The notes beneath the pieces were generated by a model. The model was not told where the DNA came from. It made no database searches and saw only the letters and a program-made list of their open reading frames with translations. From Eudorina sp. 2006-703-Eu-15 (Eukaryota > Chlorophyta > Chlorophyceae > Chlamydomonadales > Volvocaceae), in assembly GCA_003117195.1 (NCBI GenBank), contig BDSI01000003.1, positions 1,889,551 to 1,953,550 of the forward strand: DNA of 64,000 nt, given 5' to 3'. The first letter of the stretch is position 1. Each line of letters begins with the position of its first letter. The position numbers and the translations under genes are program-made. This document shows, piece after piece, positions 10,201 to 23,400 of this stretch.

Positions 10201-13200
10201 TTTAGGGTTAAAAAAACATACACATATGTTCTGGTTCCGGTCATCGTTGGCCATCGGGTTTTCTCATCTCGCGGTTCAATTTTCTTGTACGGGTTTCTCG
10301 CGAAACATACACATGTCCCGGGTTTTGGTGAGTATATGGCTATGTGGGCCTGGGCGGTTCTGGGCGGGTTTCTCATTAAACACATATGTCCCGGATGCGG
10401 CTGCGTCCCTTGCATGGCACGCCCTCCTGCCCAACCAACAACGAACACACGTGGACGGCAAGTACATTGGACGGCAGCTGGTTTAGGTCGTGGGGGGGGG
10501 GTTCTTCACAAAGCACGGGAAAGGCACGCCGTCCCCTCCCCTGCTTGCTTGAGCTGCTGTGTGGCCGGCTGTCCCCCAGGGCTCCCACCGTCGGGATCCC
10601 CGCCCACCACCACCACCAGCACCAGCACCTCTGCCACCACCACGACCACCTCCACCCCCTCCCCGCAGTTTGATCATGTATACCAATTGCCTATATCCCC
10701 CCTCCCCACCCCACAATTGCCTATACCCCTCCTCCCCGCCCCACAATTGCCTATATCCCTCCTCCCCACCCCACAATTGCCTATATCCCTCCTCGCTACC
10801 CCACAATTGCCTATACCCCTCCTCCCCACCCCACAATTGCCTATATCCCCCCTCCCTACCCCACAATTGCCTATACCACCCCTCCCCACCCAACCCACGC
10901 AGGACCTGGGCGGTGTGGAGGTGATGGTGCCGCTGGCGGACCACCCCCACGTGGCGCCTCCCAGCACGCAGGCGCTCATCCAGGTCGGGTGGGGTAGTGG
11001 GTTGGGTTGGGGTTGCAGGAGAGTGACAGGGCGGCGGGGAGGGCCCTTGGGGAGTGAAGGAGAGGCCGAGGCCGAGGACGGAGGGGGATGGAGGGGCGTG
11101 TTGGTGTGTCGGCATGCCGGTGTGCATTTCCGCGGCTTAGCTCTCATTCCGTGCCTGCCCAAGACCTCAACACACACACCAAACACACCTCGACACACAC
11201 ATCAAACGCTCTCAACCGCCTCCAAACCGCCCTTCCTCCTCCCCCGGCTCACATACCCCTACCACCCCCATGCTTCTGCAGACCCACTCGAATCGCCCAC
11301 CGGGGCATTCCACCGCCAGCCCCACTGCTGCCGCCACCCTGGAGCAGCTGCAGCCCCACCTGGGTGCCGTACAGCCTCCGGCCACGGTGGTGATCGGGCC
11401 CGGCTGCATCATCCAGGTGCGCCTCCCCCCCTTAGGTGCCGCCCGGGTGCTATGTGGTAGGGGTGGGGGTAGGGATATAGGAGAGTGGTGACGATATTGG
11501 TGGTGTGGAGTGGGCATATAGGTGGTGTGGAGTGGGCATATAGGTGGTGTGGAGTGGGCATATAGGTGGTGTGGAGTGGGCTGAGTTACAATGACCGACC
11601 TAGCTCCAGGTGTATTATGTGAGTTTGGTGTTTGGGTTGAAGGGTTTATGTAAAGTCTGAACGATTTCACGGTCTGATTTCAGTCATCGTCACCTTATAT
11701 CTGTCAGTTCACTGTCAATTCATTCCCTGTGATCATGACCCTGGCAGTCAGGGTTGCATGTGTGCAAGTCTACCTTGTCTTTCCATTCACCGCACAGCCG
11801 CCCATCTATTCCATGTTCGCCCTCCCTGCCACCTCACCCTGCCCCCTCCCCCCTCCCTGCCCCCTCCCCCTGCCCCCTCCCCCCTCCCTGCCCCCTCCCC
11901 CCTCCCTGCCCCCTCCCCCTGCCCCCTCCCCCCTCCCTGCCCCTCCTCCTGCCCCCTCCCCCCTCCCTGCCCCCTCCCCTGCCCCTCCCCCTGCCCCCTC
12001 CCCCTGCCCCCTCCCCCTCGTCCCTCCCTCCTCCCCTTGCTCCCCCTCCCTGACATCCGCCCCATCAATCCCAGAACAACCGCGGGTTCGCGATCTCGCT
12101 AGTGAAGCGGCGGGCCCTCGCGGTCTACCACGAGCTGCTGCACAGCGGTGGCGGCGGTGGCGGCGGAGGCGGAGGCGGGGGCGGCAGCGGGGGCGTCGGA
12201 TCCGCCGGTGGAGGCGGCGCGAGCGGGGGCGGAGGTGGCGGCGGATGCAGCCTGGCAGCCGCCCTGGAGGGGGCTCGGGTGTTGGTGGCCCGGGGGGCGG
12301 CCCTGGGTCCCGCCAACAGCCGGGGGGCGGTGGGGGTGGTGGAGCTGGAGTACCACCAATTGGACGGGGATGCGGTGAGGCGGGGGCGGGGGTGAGGCGG
12401 GAGGCGGGGGCGGGTGGGGCGAGGGGCCGGGGGCGGGTGTGTCGATATGGAATGGGGGGGCCCCATCCAATGGAACGGGGGGGGGCAGGGTATGTCGATG
12501 GGGAACGGGGGGAATGTAGGAAATCGGTAGACATATTTATGCTTGGATGGATGGGGGAGGGAGATTGGGGACATGGCTGTGAGGGGGCACTCCGGGGAGG
12601 GGGAGCTGGGGGAGGTCGGCTTTGGAGGATGGTCAGGGCGGCAGTTATCGGCAGTTATCGGCAGTTATCGGCAGTTGTCGGCAGTTGTCGGCAGTTATCG
12701 GCAGTTGTCGGCAGTTGCGGCGGTCAGTGGTGAGCACGGCGGATGCCGCCCCCGGGGCCCAGGTTGCCCTGCCCTTCCCCTCCGGGGGCAGAAGATGACT
12801 CCGAAACCACACACACCCGCACACCCGGCGCCGGCGCGTTTTTCCTCCCGGCCCCCCTTCTCCTCCCCCCCCCCGCGCGCGCGCTCCCCAGGTCAACCGC
12901 CGTACCGCCTCGCGGCATTTTCATGCCGTACAGATGGCGGCGCGACAGCTGCAGGTGCGGCCCGGCCTGGCCCCTCACTGGAGCACGCCCTTGCAGGTCT
13001 TTCTAGTCAACGGCATCTCCACGCTGGGGACTGGACGGTGTTTATTTATTTATTTGTTTATCAGTTATATGATTATATCAGTTTTCATGCCTCGCTGCTG
13101 TCTGAGTGCTCACATGCCTGACTTGCTGACACCAGCGTTTCTTCTGTTGGTTGTCAGTTTCTATGATACTTGGCTGTTCCATTACTTGGCTGTCCGACCG

Positions 13201-15366
13201 GGGATTCATGGATGATGGCCGAGTCCCCCAACACCCGTCCGAAAGCGCCCGGCATGACTCGCTTGCTCTGCCGTACTGTGCCTTCCATACCGTACTGTAC
13301 TGCAATGTACGGGGTGTGTACGGAGCAGGAGGGGTTTGCCTCACCGGGCGTGGACTGGACATCGTACCGGATACGCCTGGAGGGGCAGCCAGCCCGACCC
13401 GGCCGCAGGTGTGTGTTTAGAACTTCGATAAGAGACCCGCCCGACCCGGGTGTGTGTTTAAAACTTAGATAAGAGACCCGACCCGACCCGACCCGGGTGT
13501 GTTCTTAGGCAGGTAGGAACAGGTGTGTGTGACATGCAAGGGCCGAGTAGCGCCCAACAGAATATATGACCCGTAGGTGTGTGTTGGTTCCTCACTACGC
13601 TAGGGGGCTCCCGGCAGTGGTCACTGAACGTTCCTCGCTGTGGCCGAGAGGGGGGGTAGCCATTCGTAGTCCCTACACACGTGTCTACACCTCTCACAGC
13701 CAACCCCCTGCCTCCCCTTAGGGCGACCAAACTCGAGGTGGCGGCCACAGCGGCAGCCGCCGCCGCCGCCGACGGTCGCGGCGGCGGCGGCGCCGTCGGC
13801 GTCGCTGGGCATCGAAGCGGCGGCGGTGGTGGCGGCGGCGGCGGCGGCTGCTCGCAGCCCGCCGGGGTGGTGATGGGCAGCCGTACACTACGGCAGCTGC
13901 TAGTCGCCAGCGTGGCGCGGGCGCAGCGGCGGCAACGGGGCCTGGGGCGTCTACGCAACGGCGGCGGCGGCGCCGCCGCCGCCGGTAGCTCCGAAAACAG
14001 CGGCAGTAGCACCACCACCACCACCAGCACCTGCAGTAGCACGAACAGCAGCGGTAGCGGGGACGACAGCTGCAGCGGCAGTGAGGAAGCTGACGGGGAC
14101 CGGGCCGCGGGGGCGACGCAGTCCAAGCCTGACGCGGCTGCAGGGGGTGACGAGGCGGCGGGGACGAGCGCGCCGGGGGGGCCTTACGGCTGCTCGGCCG
14201 TCGGCGGCGGCGGCGGCGGTGGTGGCGCGACGGGACGTGGTTCCGGGGCGGGGCCGGGGCCGGGGTCGGAGTTCCCTGGGGCATCTCCAGGGGGGGATTC
14301 CGCCGTGCCCGGGGGCAGCCGGGGGAGGCCGCCCCGGGTGTGCGCCTGCTGCGGCTGGTCGCCGGGGGGAGCGGGGGACTCCAGGGGGGCGTGGAGGGGG
14401 TCGCGGGAGGGGGGAGGGGCGGCTGGGGGTGGGGAGGCCCCGGCAGGCACGTCATCTTCATCCCCATCCCCAACAGCAGCGGCAGCTGCTGCAGCAGCAG
14501 CTGAGGCGGCCTCAACGTCAGTAACAGCAGTAGCAGCAGCACCAACAATTACAACAGGAGCACCAGCAGTAGCACCAGCAGCAGCAGCAGCACCAGCAGC
14601 AGTGACAGCAGTAGCAGCGCCAGCAGTAGCGCCGACGGAGCCCAGCGGGGTCACGGGTGCAGTGGAGCCGGCGGCGCCGCCGCCGCCGCAGCCGGGTATC
14701 TCGGCGGCGGGGGCGGCGGCGGCGGCGGTCGAGCCCGCGTCGGTGGAGGCTGTCAGCAGCGCCTCAGCCGCTGAGCCTGGGCCCGGGGTCCTGTCCGGGA
14801 GTGGGAGTGGGAGCTGCCCCGCCACTGGTCCCGGGCTGGCAGCTGCAGACCCAGCGCGGGCCGCCTCGGCCGGCCTGCAGGGCACTGCTGGCGCAGGGAC
14901 ACCGCCGGCAGCGCCGACAGCCGCGCACCCGGCGGCGGCGGCAGCCCCGCACCCGGCGGCGGCGGCGGCGGCGGTAGATGCGGCGGGAGGCTCCGCAGCC
15001 GAGGGCGCCGCAGAGGAGGGCGCCGTACCTCAACCCGCTGCCGCTGCCGCCGCCGCCGCGGATGTAACGGCTACACGGGGGCTCTCCGGCGGCGGCGGCG
15101 CGGAGCCGGCGGCACCGCAGCCACATCCACAGCCGCAGCAACCGGGAGCGCAAGGGCCGGCGACGCCTGGTGGCGGTGGTGGTGGCGCCGGCCACGGAAC
15201 CGCCGGCGGCGGCAGTGGCCCCCGGCTGCGTCGCTGCGGCGGCTGCCTGGCGGTGGTGTACTGCGGGGAGGAGTGTCAGCGACGGGACTGGCCCCGCCAC
15301 GCGCCCGTGTGTCGGGAGCTGCGGGGGGCGGCAGGGGGGGCGGGGGCGCGGGGACAGGTCACGTGA
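7271..15366 (+). CDS. SHCBP1-like beta-helix protein with C-terminal MYND finger
   Basis: About 1249 aa from nine exons: 7271-8230, 8722-8991, 9303-9364, 9977-10126, 10903-10983, 11282-11416, 12075-12374, 12892-13037, 13722-15366. The N-terminal part is Ala/helical. From about residue 275 the motifs GDLVLLLPGRYSWPEGTVLL, DVVIYNSEEDDVFVE, GIVLENLTLLQLGGYEGVL, VLKGRTTLVDVVVQF and VDSGAHLVLRNCRVVGG look like rungs of a right-handed parallel beta-helix as in SHCBP1 and F-box 10/11 proteins. Those animal proteins act in cytokinesis, signalling or ubiquitination; any role here is unknown. The last exon encodes a long Gly/Ala/Ser region and ends with CGGCLAVVYCGEECQRRDW...H-APVC, the second half of a MYND zinc finger. 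A candidate first CxxC (CACC, 14341-14352) lies about 294 residues earlier. Exon 3 is one nucleotide short for its neighbours (62 nt). One extra G at 9353-9357 would give an uninterrupted rung, so an assembly error or a real frameshift is likely. A TGTAA lies at 16235. Confidence 0.72.
9353..9783 (+). repeat. About 60-bp minisatellite made of copies of an exon end and donor
   Basis: Seven to eight units begin GGGGGAGTGCAGGT(G/A)AGG, the final bases of exon 3 plus its 5' splice site, followed by GGGGAGGTTATAGGAGGG-type purine-rich spacer. The exonic copy reads CAG/GTGAGG. Most later copies read CAG/GTAAGG, a stronger donor consensus. In the exon frame a TGA follows the first donor at once, so use of later donors would truncate the protein. 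Confidence 0.85.
10676..10890 (+). repeat. Intron minisatellite, about 30-bp unit
   Basis: Seven units of CCCACAATTGCCTATA with CCCCTCCTCC-type spacers lie in intron 4 of the beta-helix/MYND gene and stop shortly before the acceptor at 10902. Confidence 0.88.
11489..11580 (+). repeat. 22-bp tandem repeat in intron 6
   Basis: About four units of GGTGGTGTGGAGTGGGCATA lie in intron 6 of the beta-helix/MYND gene. Confidence 0.85.
11821..12050 (+). repeat. C-rich CCCCTCCCTGCC satellite before exon 7
   Basis: Pyrimidine-only stretch built from CCCTCCCTGCCCCCT-type units. It acts as an unusually long polypyrimidine tract in front of the exon 7 acceptor at 12074. Confidence 0.8.
12641..12719 (+). 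repeat. 10-bp tandem repeat in intron 7
   Basis: Eight units of GGCAGTTATC / GGCAGTTGTC lie in intron 7 of the beta-helix/MYND gene. Confidence 0.88.
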
Positions 15367-16234
15367 AAGGGGGGAGTTGAGAGGGGGGAGGTCACGTGGG
15401 AGGTCACGTGAGGGGCGGGGGGTTTGGGAGAGGTCACGTGAGGGAGTGGAGAGGGGGGAGGTGCTGGGGCTCCTTGGGGGGAGGAGGAGGTGGGTTTGGA
15501 TGGGCTTGGATGGATGGCTCTGAACGAACGTGGGTACTCAGTTACGGGGGCCGCGGGGCCCGGGTCATACAGCACCCGCTGGACACATGCCTCCGCCACC
15601 GGTTGTCATGGTTGAGTCCCTGAGGACTGTTGCATGTCATCCCGTACTGTCGTACACATAAATACACACACACACACGGGGCGTTCGGAATGTGCTCCTT
15701 GCCCCGCTGCTGAAGGCAGGAACTATGAAACGGTTTTGTGCCGTCTGTTGCGGGCCCCTTTCCTGACCTCTGAACATCACGGGGGGCAAGAAGCCCGCGC
15801 ATTTCGTTTACAGGAGGGAAAAGGAGGAGGAAGGGGAAGAGGGGGAGGAGGAGGAGGAGGAGGGGGGGGAGGAAGAGGGGGAACAGGCCCCGGGAAGGCC
15901 TCCGCATTTGTCACCATGACAACCTGGACAAACGTGAAAGCCATCAATAACCATCGTGTCCGTGAGGCCGTCCTACGGTAACCCTTCCACAACCGTGCCA
16001 TCGTCGTACGACACATCCGTACAAAATCTATCGGGCACGCACGTTTCAGTCAGTGGACTGCTGCACCGCATCCCCCGGGATCGGCCCCTTCTCTCCCCTC
16101 CTCCAGGTCACGCAGTAGCGGTCAACTTGCCCACCAGGTCACAACCACCACCAACCGCCAACCAGCAGCCGCCCCACCACCAATTTACGGCTGCCGCACG
16201 GCTGCAGCACCGTTTGACCCGCTGGGCGGACATG

Positions 16235-16239
16235 TGTAA
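16235..16239 (+). terminator. TGTAA polyadenylation signal candidate
   Basis: The first TGTAA seen downstream of the stop at 15366 is here, giving a 3' UTR of about 0.9 kb. TGTAA is the usual volvocine signal. Assignment to the beta-helix/MYND gene rests on position only. Confidence 0.5.
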
Positions 16240-16255
16240 GATGCGCGCAAGACGA

Positions 16256-17825
16256 GCAGTCAGTCAGTCAATCAGTTAGTTAGTTAGTTAGTTGGTCTGC
16301 TGGTCTGTTAATCAGCTCGGGCCTTCGCCAAGGTCTCGGTCTCGGCGGAAGGTCTGTCGCGAGGCGGATCCAGGATCCACACGAGCCACCACGAGCCCCC
16401 GGGGTGCCACCGGAAGAGGCACCAGCGCGGGTGGGTACCAGGCGCAGCTCTCCGGCCCCCCGGGGTCGAGCACCCCGTCCGGACACAACCCCGGAGACCT
16501 CCGCCCGCCGTCCCATGGCCGTACATGGCCGTACATGGCCGAGCGTCATCTCCCACCCCTCAGCCCCATCTAGGTGCCCCGCGGGGGGAATAGATGCCGG
16601 GGGGAGGGGGGCCTTGCCTGCGGCCCGCAGCTCAGCATCCATGCCGTTGTCGCATTTGTGCGGAATGTCAATTCACACATACCCATACCCATACACACAC
16701 ACACACACAATTTTTGCTACGCCGGCTTCCTTACTAAGCACACTCCGTTTTGCCTGCAGGTGGGTTTACTCCGATCAGCGTCGCGCGCATGCGCACGAAC
16801 GCACTGACAGCATTGTGGCGTGTGTCTTATATGACCGCCGGGCAGCGAACCCGCGCCGGCTGGCAGGCGCGACGATGTCAGCTCAGCCACAAACCCCGAC
16901 AGCCCGCCGAGTGCCGACATGTGCCGACCTACGCGGCGCGCCGTACGGGCATCTCCGGGCTCAGCTATGCCCCGTGCATGTCACGCACTCCTGCTCTGCG
17001 TGCCTACGAACACCCTTGGCCCCGCGAGCAACACACACGCATGAACTCCGTCCCCAGTCCTCCTCAAATACACACGAAATTATTACGGATGGTGTTACAG
17101 GGGATCCCGCGAGGGTCATCGGTGACAGCAGCCGCAGCCTCCTCGCTAACAACACACTGCACAAACGATACCGCGCAAAAACGATACACTAGTGCAACTA
17201 ATGATGAATATGTAAGCTCGTCTGGTTACGTCGTCTGTACGTGCAACGCGCGCGCAAAGAGGCCTCCGCCTCCCCCTCCCCTCCGCCCCAGCAGCAGCGC
17301 TCCTTGTGCGCGCGCTCAACCCTTAGACCCTCCGAGCACAGGCGCCCCCGGGCCCTTGCCACCTCGACAGCTCGGCTCCCATCCCTCGAGAGTCTCAACA
17401 CACCCCCCAACCCCAACCCAACTCACGAAGCCTCGTCAGCCTACGAAGCCTCTGCGCTTGAGAAACTCTGCAGGGCGCGCAGCCCCCGCCGCGCGATTCC
17501 ACGAGCCAACTGCTCAGACCCAACCCAGTGCATTTCGAGAATCCTAGGATAAGAGAGTCTGAGAATCTGACGAGATGTGTGTTCCTCAGTGGGATCCAGA
17601 GTGAAGCGCCGAGCTGCCGCCCGCGCACCCTGGGTCCGCCGCCTTAACTGTCTTAAGTGTTACTTCGGTGGGAATGGGAATGTCGGGATGCCCCGTGATG
17701 GGATGGGCAGGGGCAGTTGCCTGGCATACAGGCAACGTCCGCGGGAAGCAACGGTATATGCCCCGAGCATGGCATGCACTCCGGCCTTGCCTGCCGACGA
17801 ACATACACACACACGGGCGGGCTTC

Positions 17826-17863
<38 letters not shown>

Positions 17864-20414
17864 GGGCTCAGTTCTCATTAATACACACGCGCGGGTATAT
17901 CTGCACCTGGGTGCGGTCATAAACACACGGGAGCTAAATAAATCCACACCCGCGCACACCCCCGCGCACACACCTGCTCTCCGACATGACTGGACAGGGC
18001 AGGCCCCGTTTCCAGCAGTGCGAAACTCTGAAAGCATGACCCACAGGCTGCCTCCCCCATCAAACCCGGTCGCAGACCCGGCCGGATGGCCTCGCTCCAG
18101 GTAGGCAGCCCCCGAACCCGCAATGCACGACAGCCTGCCCCGGCCAGCCACTCCCAGCCAGATCCGGCTGGAAAACTCACACGTAAAAGCCAAGGCAGCA
18201 CAACACTGCTGGCGCAGCCATCTTGGGCGGGTGCGCCGCGAAGTCAACGAGGCAGTGACAATTTTGAAAGGGCGGTGATCAAGCCGCAGTAGTCCGCGAA
18301 GTAATCACCAAACACAGGACACAAAATAGGCGGTAAACCCACGCCGGCGGGGCCGTCTGGGGGGTGCGTCGCGTTGGTGGGCCGGCCGGCCACCTCCGGG
18401 CGGCAACCCGGTGCTGTACGTACGGACAGGTACGACAGTCCGACAGGTGGTGGCCCCCCTCACCATGGCCTCAGAGCACGTCGGGGATGTTGCCGTACGT
18501 AGGTACGCCACCATCAAGCGTGCACATGTTATTGAGGTGTGTGCGACTTGCTCTGGGGAGGGGGAACGACCTCCGCCGTGCAGCAGGGCAGTCCCGTCGA
18601 AGCACCCGCACCGCGAGTAACCGCATCACCACCACCGCCATCACCACCACTGCCACCACCATATCCACACTGCACTCCAATTCCGAGAATAAATTTTTCG
18701 GCCATCCCGGCCACAACTAGCGCGCCCGGTATTTCCATCAGTTCTTCCTGCGCACGACAGAACAGCAGCCAGCAGCGTCCACCACAACCCGGGCAGCGCA
18801 CTTTCGAGCACTGTTGGAAACGGCTTGCGACCTGCAAAGTTAATTAAGCACATAGGTATTATTGGATCGAAGCATTGATTTCCAAACAGGTTTTCTTGAC
18901 CGTTCGTTTTTCTGGTCGGTGCGGTTTTAATGTGCGCCAAACGCAAGTCTGCAGCAGATGCCTTCGAGTCGCCCGTGCGTGCACCTCTCAAGCCTGGAAA
19001 TAGTGAGCTCAGGAAAAGGAAAAATATAATCAAAAGGAAGGCCTCCTGCAAGGCATCCTTGCTTTTGGATCCCAAATCCGCGACTTTGCCTGGCGCGCCT
19101 GTCGGGCAGCGTTCACGGAGTCGTCCCTGCCGCGACCCCTACCCAAGGGATGACCATCTATCTGCCTGCCTACGCACCCACCTACTTACCTATCTACTTA
19201 TCTATCTACTTACCTACCTACCTAACCATCATCTACGTACATACCAACCGGCCTGCCTTGAGCCTGCCTGCGTGCACCTACGGACACCTGCCCGACATGC
19301 TCCCCAGAGGGGCGCTTGTCGCGGTCCCCCCCTCCCCTGCTCCGCATTCCCACCGCCCCCTCCTTCCTTCCTTCTTGCCCCACGCCCCTGCCATCCATTT
19401 TTACTTTACTAACCATTATTCCCACCCGCCATTCTCCATCACCTCCTTCTCCACCTCCGTCTTCAAGGGCAACCTCCGGATGCGCATGGTGCCTAATTAG
19501 GACCCGCTAGGATACGGCCCAGCCGCTTCCAGACGGCCGGCTGTGCACTGCGCCGCCATCCTCACTCCATTGCCCTTGGTGTAGGCCGTCGCCCCCGGAC
19601 TGACAACCCTCCACCATCCATCACCCACCCACATTCGCTTTTGCAGGGCTCTGTCCATTCCAATCCGTTAAATCCCAGACCGTTAAATACCACTCCATTC
19701 CGTTATGTAACCCATCCTTTCGGACTGCCCCGACAGTGTTACCAAAGCGAAGAGCACATGCAGCAGATGGCTGCGCAGCTTGTTTCCGTGGCTAGCTGCT
19801 CCGTTCTTCGGCTCTTGCGGGGCGGGCGGTGCGAGAGCGACGCATATGCGGCATGTACGACAGCCGGTGGCCGTACGGCAGCCGAACCCACTCACAGCCA
19901 ACCACCGCACACCGACGGTCACAGCAACCACCACACACCGAGCGACCGCGCGCAAATGCCGCAGATTGGAAGATGGTGTCTGATGTCGGTCCGTCGATGG
20001 TCAGTGATGCGGATGATAGCTAGGTGGTGCATGCACCATGAATGGCGGAGACAAAACCAGGACGCACGTGAACACGACTGCGCGAGCCATACCCTGGCGA
20101 GCAAAGAGCGAGGGGCGGGGGGGGGGGGGCGGCGGCGGCGCCCCGCCGCCCGCTGACCACGGAGGCATGCGAACTCCTCCAACCACGGGATGCACCCCCT
20201 ACCACCGCTGCACAACCCGTCACCCGGGGATGGACCCGCCGCCACTCCCCTCGTGACGCCTCCTTCGCAGTACAGGATGTGATGGATCACGCTTGCGGCC
20301 GCCGCAATGGCAGGTCGCAGGGGCAGCAGCAGCAGCGGTGCGCCAGCAGCGGGGCGCTCACTTCAGGCGATTGGACGAGCCGTCAGCAGGACGAGCCGTA
20401 AGCAGGACGAGCCG
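16256..20414. other. Intergenic region without a recognised gene
   Basis: This lies between the beta-helix/MYND gene and the 3' end of the kinase gene. It contains short (CA)n tracts, a TAGTTAGT run at 16270-16290 and ACCTACCTAC runs near 19190-19230. Open frames are low in family-like motifs. A lysine-rich frame starting at an ATG at 18930 (MCAKRKSAADAFES...) with less GC-biased codons could be a short exon, but no family, partner exon or clear splice pattern was found. Confidence 0.4.
17832..17862 (+). repeat. (CA)n microsatellite
   Basis: About 15 CA units in intergenic sequence. Unlike the long tracts after 43 kb, it is not preceded by a LINE 3' end. Confidence 0.95.
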
Positions 20415-23400
20415 TCAGCAGGACGAGGCCAAGGGGTTGGCGGCTGTGTGGCTGTCAGCCTCCGCCGCGGAGGTGCCGCCGCCGACGTTGCCGCCGGGGA
20501 GCGCCGTCTCCGAGGGCGCGCCGGACCCTTGCATGGCGAGCAAAAACGCACCCGGGGGCACGTAGTACGAAGCCGCTTGCGAGTGGGGACGCGACCGGTA
20601 CTGCTGCTGCTGCTGCTGCTGCGGCGGCGGCGGCGGCGACGACTCCGCCCGACGTCGCGCTGGCAACTCCGCCGGCGGCTGTGGCTGCGGATCCTGAGAC
20701 ACCAGCGGGACCCCCTGCTCGCGATAAGCCGGCTGCTGATGGGCACGGCTGGACAGCGGCATAGGCTGCCACAGCTGCCCGTCGGCTGCTTGCAACCCGT
20801 CCAGATCGCCGCTGGCAGCGCCCAACACCCGTATTCCGGCGAGGCCCTCCGGGACAGGTCCGCCCAGCGCCGAGCCGGTCCCCTTGCCTGTCGGCAGCCT
20901 TACCAGCCTGGCAAGCGGCGGCTCGGTCCCAAGGGCCGCCGCCGCCGCCGCCGCGGCCGAGAGCTCACCGGCAGCTGCGGCGCCGGGCGCCGCGGCCGCG
21001 GCGGCCGCTCTGCGTTGCGCCCTCGCAGCCGTCCGTTCGACCGCCAGCAGCAGCGCCTGGACGACGGTGTCAAAGGTGGGGCGCTTGGCGGGGTCCTTGC
21101 AGGTGCAGGCGGCGCCGATCTTTCGGAGCGTGGGCTCCGGCCCCGGCGGCCACTCCAGGAAGAGCTCCCCAGACACAAGGCCCACAATGATCTGGGCGGG
21201 GCGGAGGTACGGGAAGGGCTGGACGCCTCGCAGCATGTGCCACAGCAGCGCGCCGAAGCTGCAGGGTGGGACCGGGTCGGGCGTCGGAGGCGTGGGGAGG
21301 ACCCGGGCGCAGGGGGTTGGGACGGAGGGCCGGGAGGGGTCTCGGAGCGGGTCTCGGAGAATTGAAGAGGTTCTGACGGCCGCTGGTGTGAAGGGGCTGG
21401 CAGGGGCCCTTCTGTACGGCGGGGCACTTCCGGGTCGGGGTTTCGCCCTCGTCACCCCATACCCACCCCACACCCCACACACACACACACACACACACGG
21501 CCCTCCCCCCCCCCCCCCCCCCCCCACCCACCCACCCACCCCCACCCACCCCACCCACCCACCCACCCACCCTACCCCACCCCACTCACCCACCCCCACC
21601 CCCACCCCACCCACCCACCACCCCACCCCACCACCCCACCCTACCTCCGCCCCCGGTGCCCCCACTCATCGTCCTTCCGCCCGCCCCCTTCCTGCTCCTC
21701 CCTGCCACCCTGCTACCACCTGTCTTTCTCACCGCTGGCTCCCGCCCGCGTGCCCCCCGGCGCCTGTTCTTGCCCTTGCGCCTGTTGTTGCCCCTGCGCC
21801 GGTGGTCGCCCCCGCTGCCCCTGTTATTGCCCCCGGTTGCCCCCCTTGCCACCCACCCGCCGCCCAACTGCATCCCCGGCGCGCAGCATGCACTTGCGCG
21901 CTTGGGCTTCCGGCGTAGTGGGGAGCTCTGTGAGAGTCCGCACGCCGGCACCGCCGCATCTGCGATTGGTTCTTTGCCCCTGCGCTGTGACGGCAGTTGA
22001 CCGCGTTCGTACCCGGCGCATCACTGCAAATTCGGCACCCGCATCTTTGCATTCCATTTGCTTTGCTCGTTTTTTCCTTCTTACTAACAACTTTTAGGAC
22101 CGTCGCGCTCACGTGTGTCCCTGTCTTGCCATCCGCCTTGCATGTCCTCCGACTTCGCTTCGATAACCACTGACGGTGCTGCTTCGCTTGGTGCTCCCGT
22201 TTCTGCATTCAGGTCAGTATCTTTTTCCTTCTGCACGGGCTGGGACGGTTGTGCCGGGCACTTGCTTGCTGTCGGCATCGCACGCGCTGTTGACGCATAC
22301 GCCCTTGCTTTTGCTGCACCTTAGGATCAGTAGGTAGTTTAGTCGAGTTTCGTCTGCATTAGCCTACGGCGTCATAGCCGCTACTTCTGCTGGCGTAACG
22401 GCGCCCACCGGCGCTCGACAACGATACGGGGCGCCACGGCATCACGGACTACACCACCTTGGGACTACTTATGGTCGACATACTTCGCCCTGGCATATTG
22501 GTAACTCTGGTCTCGGTCTCAGTCGTCGGTTGCATTACTGGACACGGGTCTGTTTTTTCGCGGCTCAGCTTTTCTCTTTGATAACACACACGCACACACA
22601 CCTCGGGTAGGTCCGCACTCCTGTTCTGCCTGCTGAAGTATCACACCCCGGGCCCGCAGTGCCCCCTCCCACCTGTACACGTCCGCGGGCTTATCCAGGG
22701 GGCCCCCGGAAGCCACCTCGGGGGCCATGTACGCGGGGACGCCCATGTTGCCGCTGAGGGGCAGCACGGACTGCGGCCCGGCGGTCGCGGCGTTGACCGC
22801 CTGCTCCGTAAGCCTGTGTGGGTGCGTGCGTGTGGGCGTGTGTGTGGGCGTGTGTAGGTGCGTGCGTGGGTGTGTGTGGTTGCGTGAGTGGGTGGGTGGG
22901 TGGGTGTGCGGAAAAGGCAACCGAGCAAAGGCACCCAAAACCCTAAAACCCCAATCCGAAACTCTAAAACCCTTAACCTCACCCGAAATCCGCGATTTTG
23001 CAGCAGTAGCCGCGGTTAAACGTGCCCTCGCTCCAGACCGGTGCCGCTGCCTGCGGCATCAGCCGCCGCCGACTGCCCGCCAGCGCCCGTACGGTGCCCG
23101 AGTTGGCGGCGTCGCCACTGCCCCACGGGTCGCTTGTGTGAGGCCCCCCCGAGCCCCCCGCCGCCGCCGCCGCCGCGCCGCCCGTGGTGACCGGGATCTC
23201 GTCGTACGTGCTGCGGAGCAGGATATTGGCCGGCTGGGAGGCCAGGGAGCAGACCCGGGGTTTGGGGGACGGAGTAAGGGTGGGGTGGGGTGAGAGATAT
23301 GGAGGAGTAACGACATGACCAGCAGGTGGGCGCCGTACACGTTGGTCCTTGGCGCGATGGCACCACCTCATCAATCCGCAGCTACGGCGCGACGGAAGTT

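Noticed and set aside
13718..14885. Antisense frames over the last exon of the beta-helix/MYND gene
   Set aside because: Arg/Pro/Ala-rich mirror of the sense low-complexity coding sequence. The sense frame ends in a recognisable MYND half.
18641..19500. Small gene starting at ATG 18930 or on the opposite strand
   Set aside because: No family, no convincing donor/acceptor chain and the frame runs into simple repeats. Left as part of the intergenic description.
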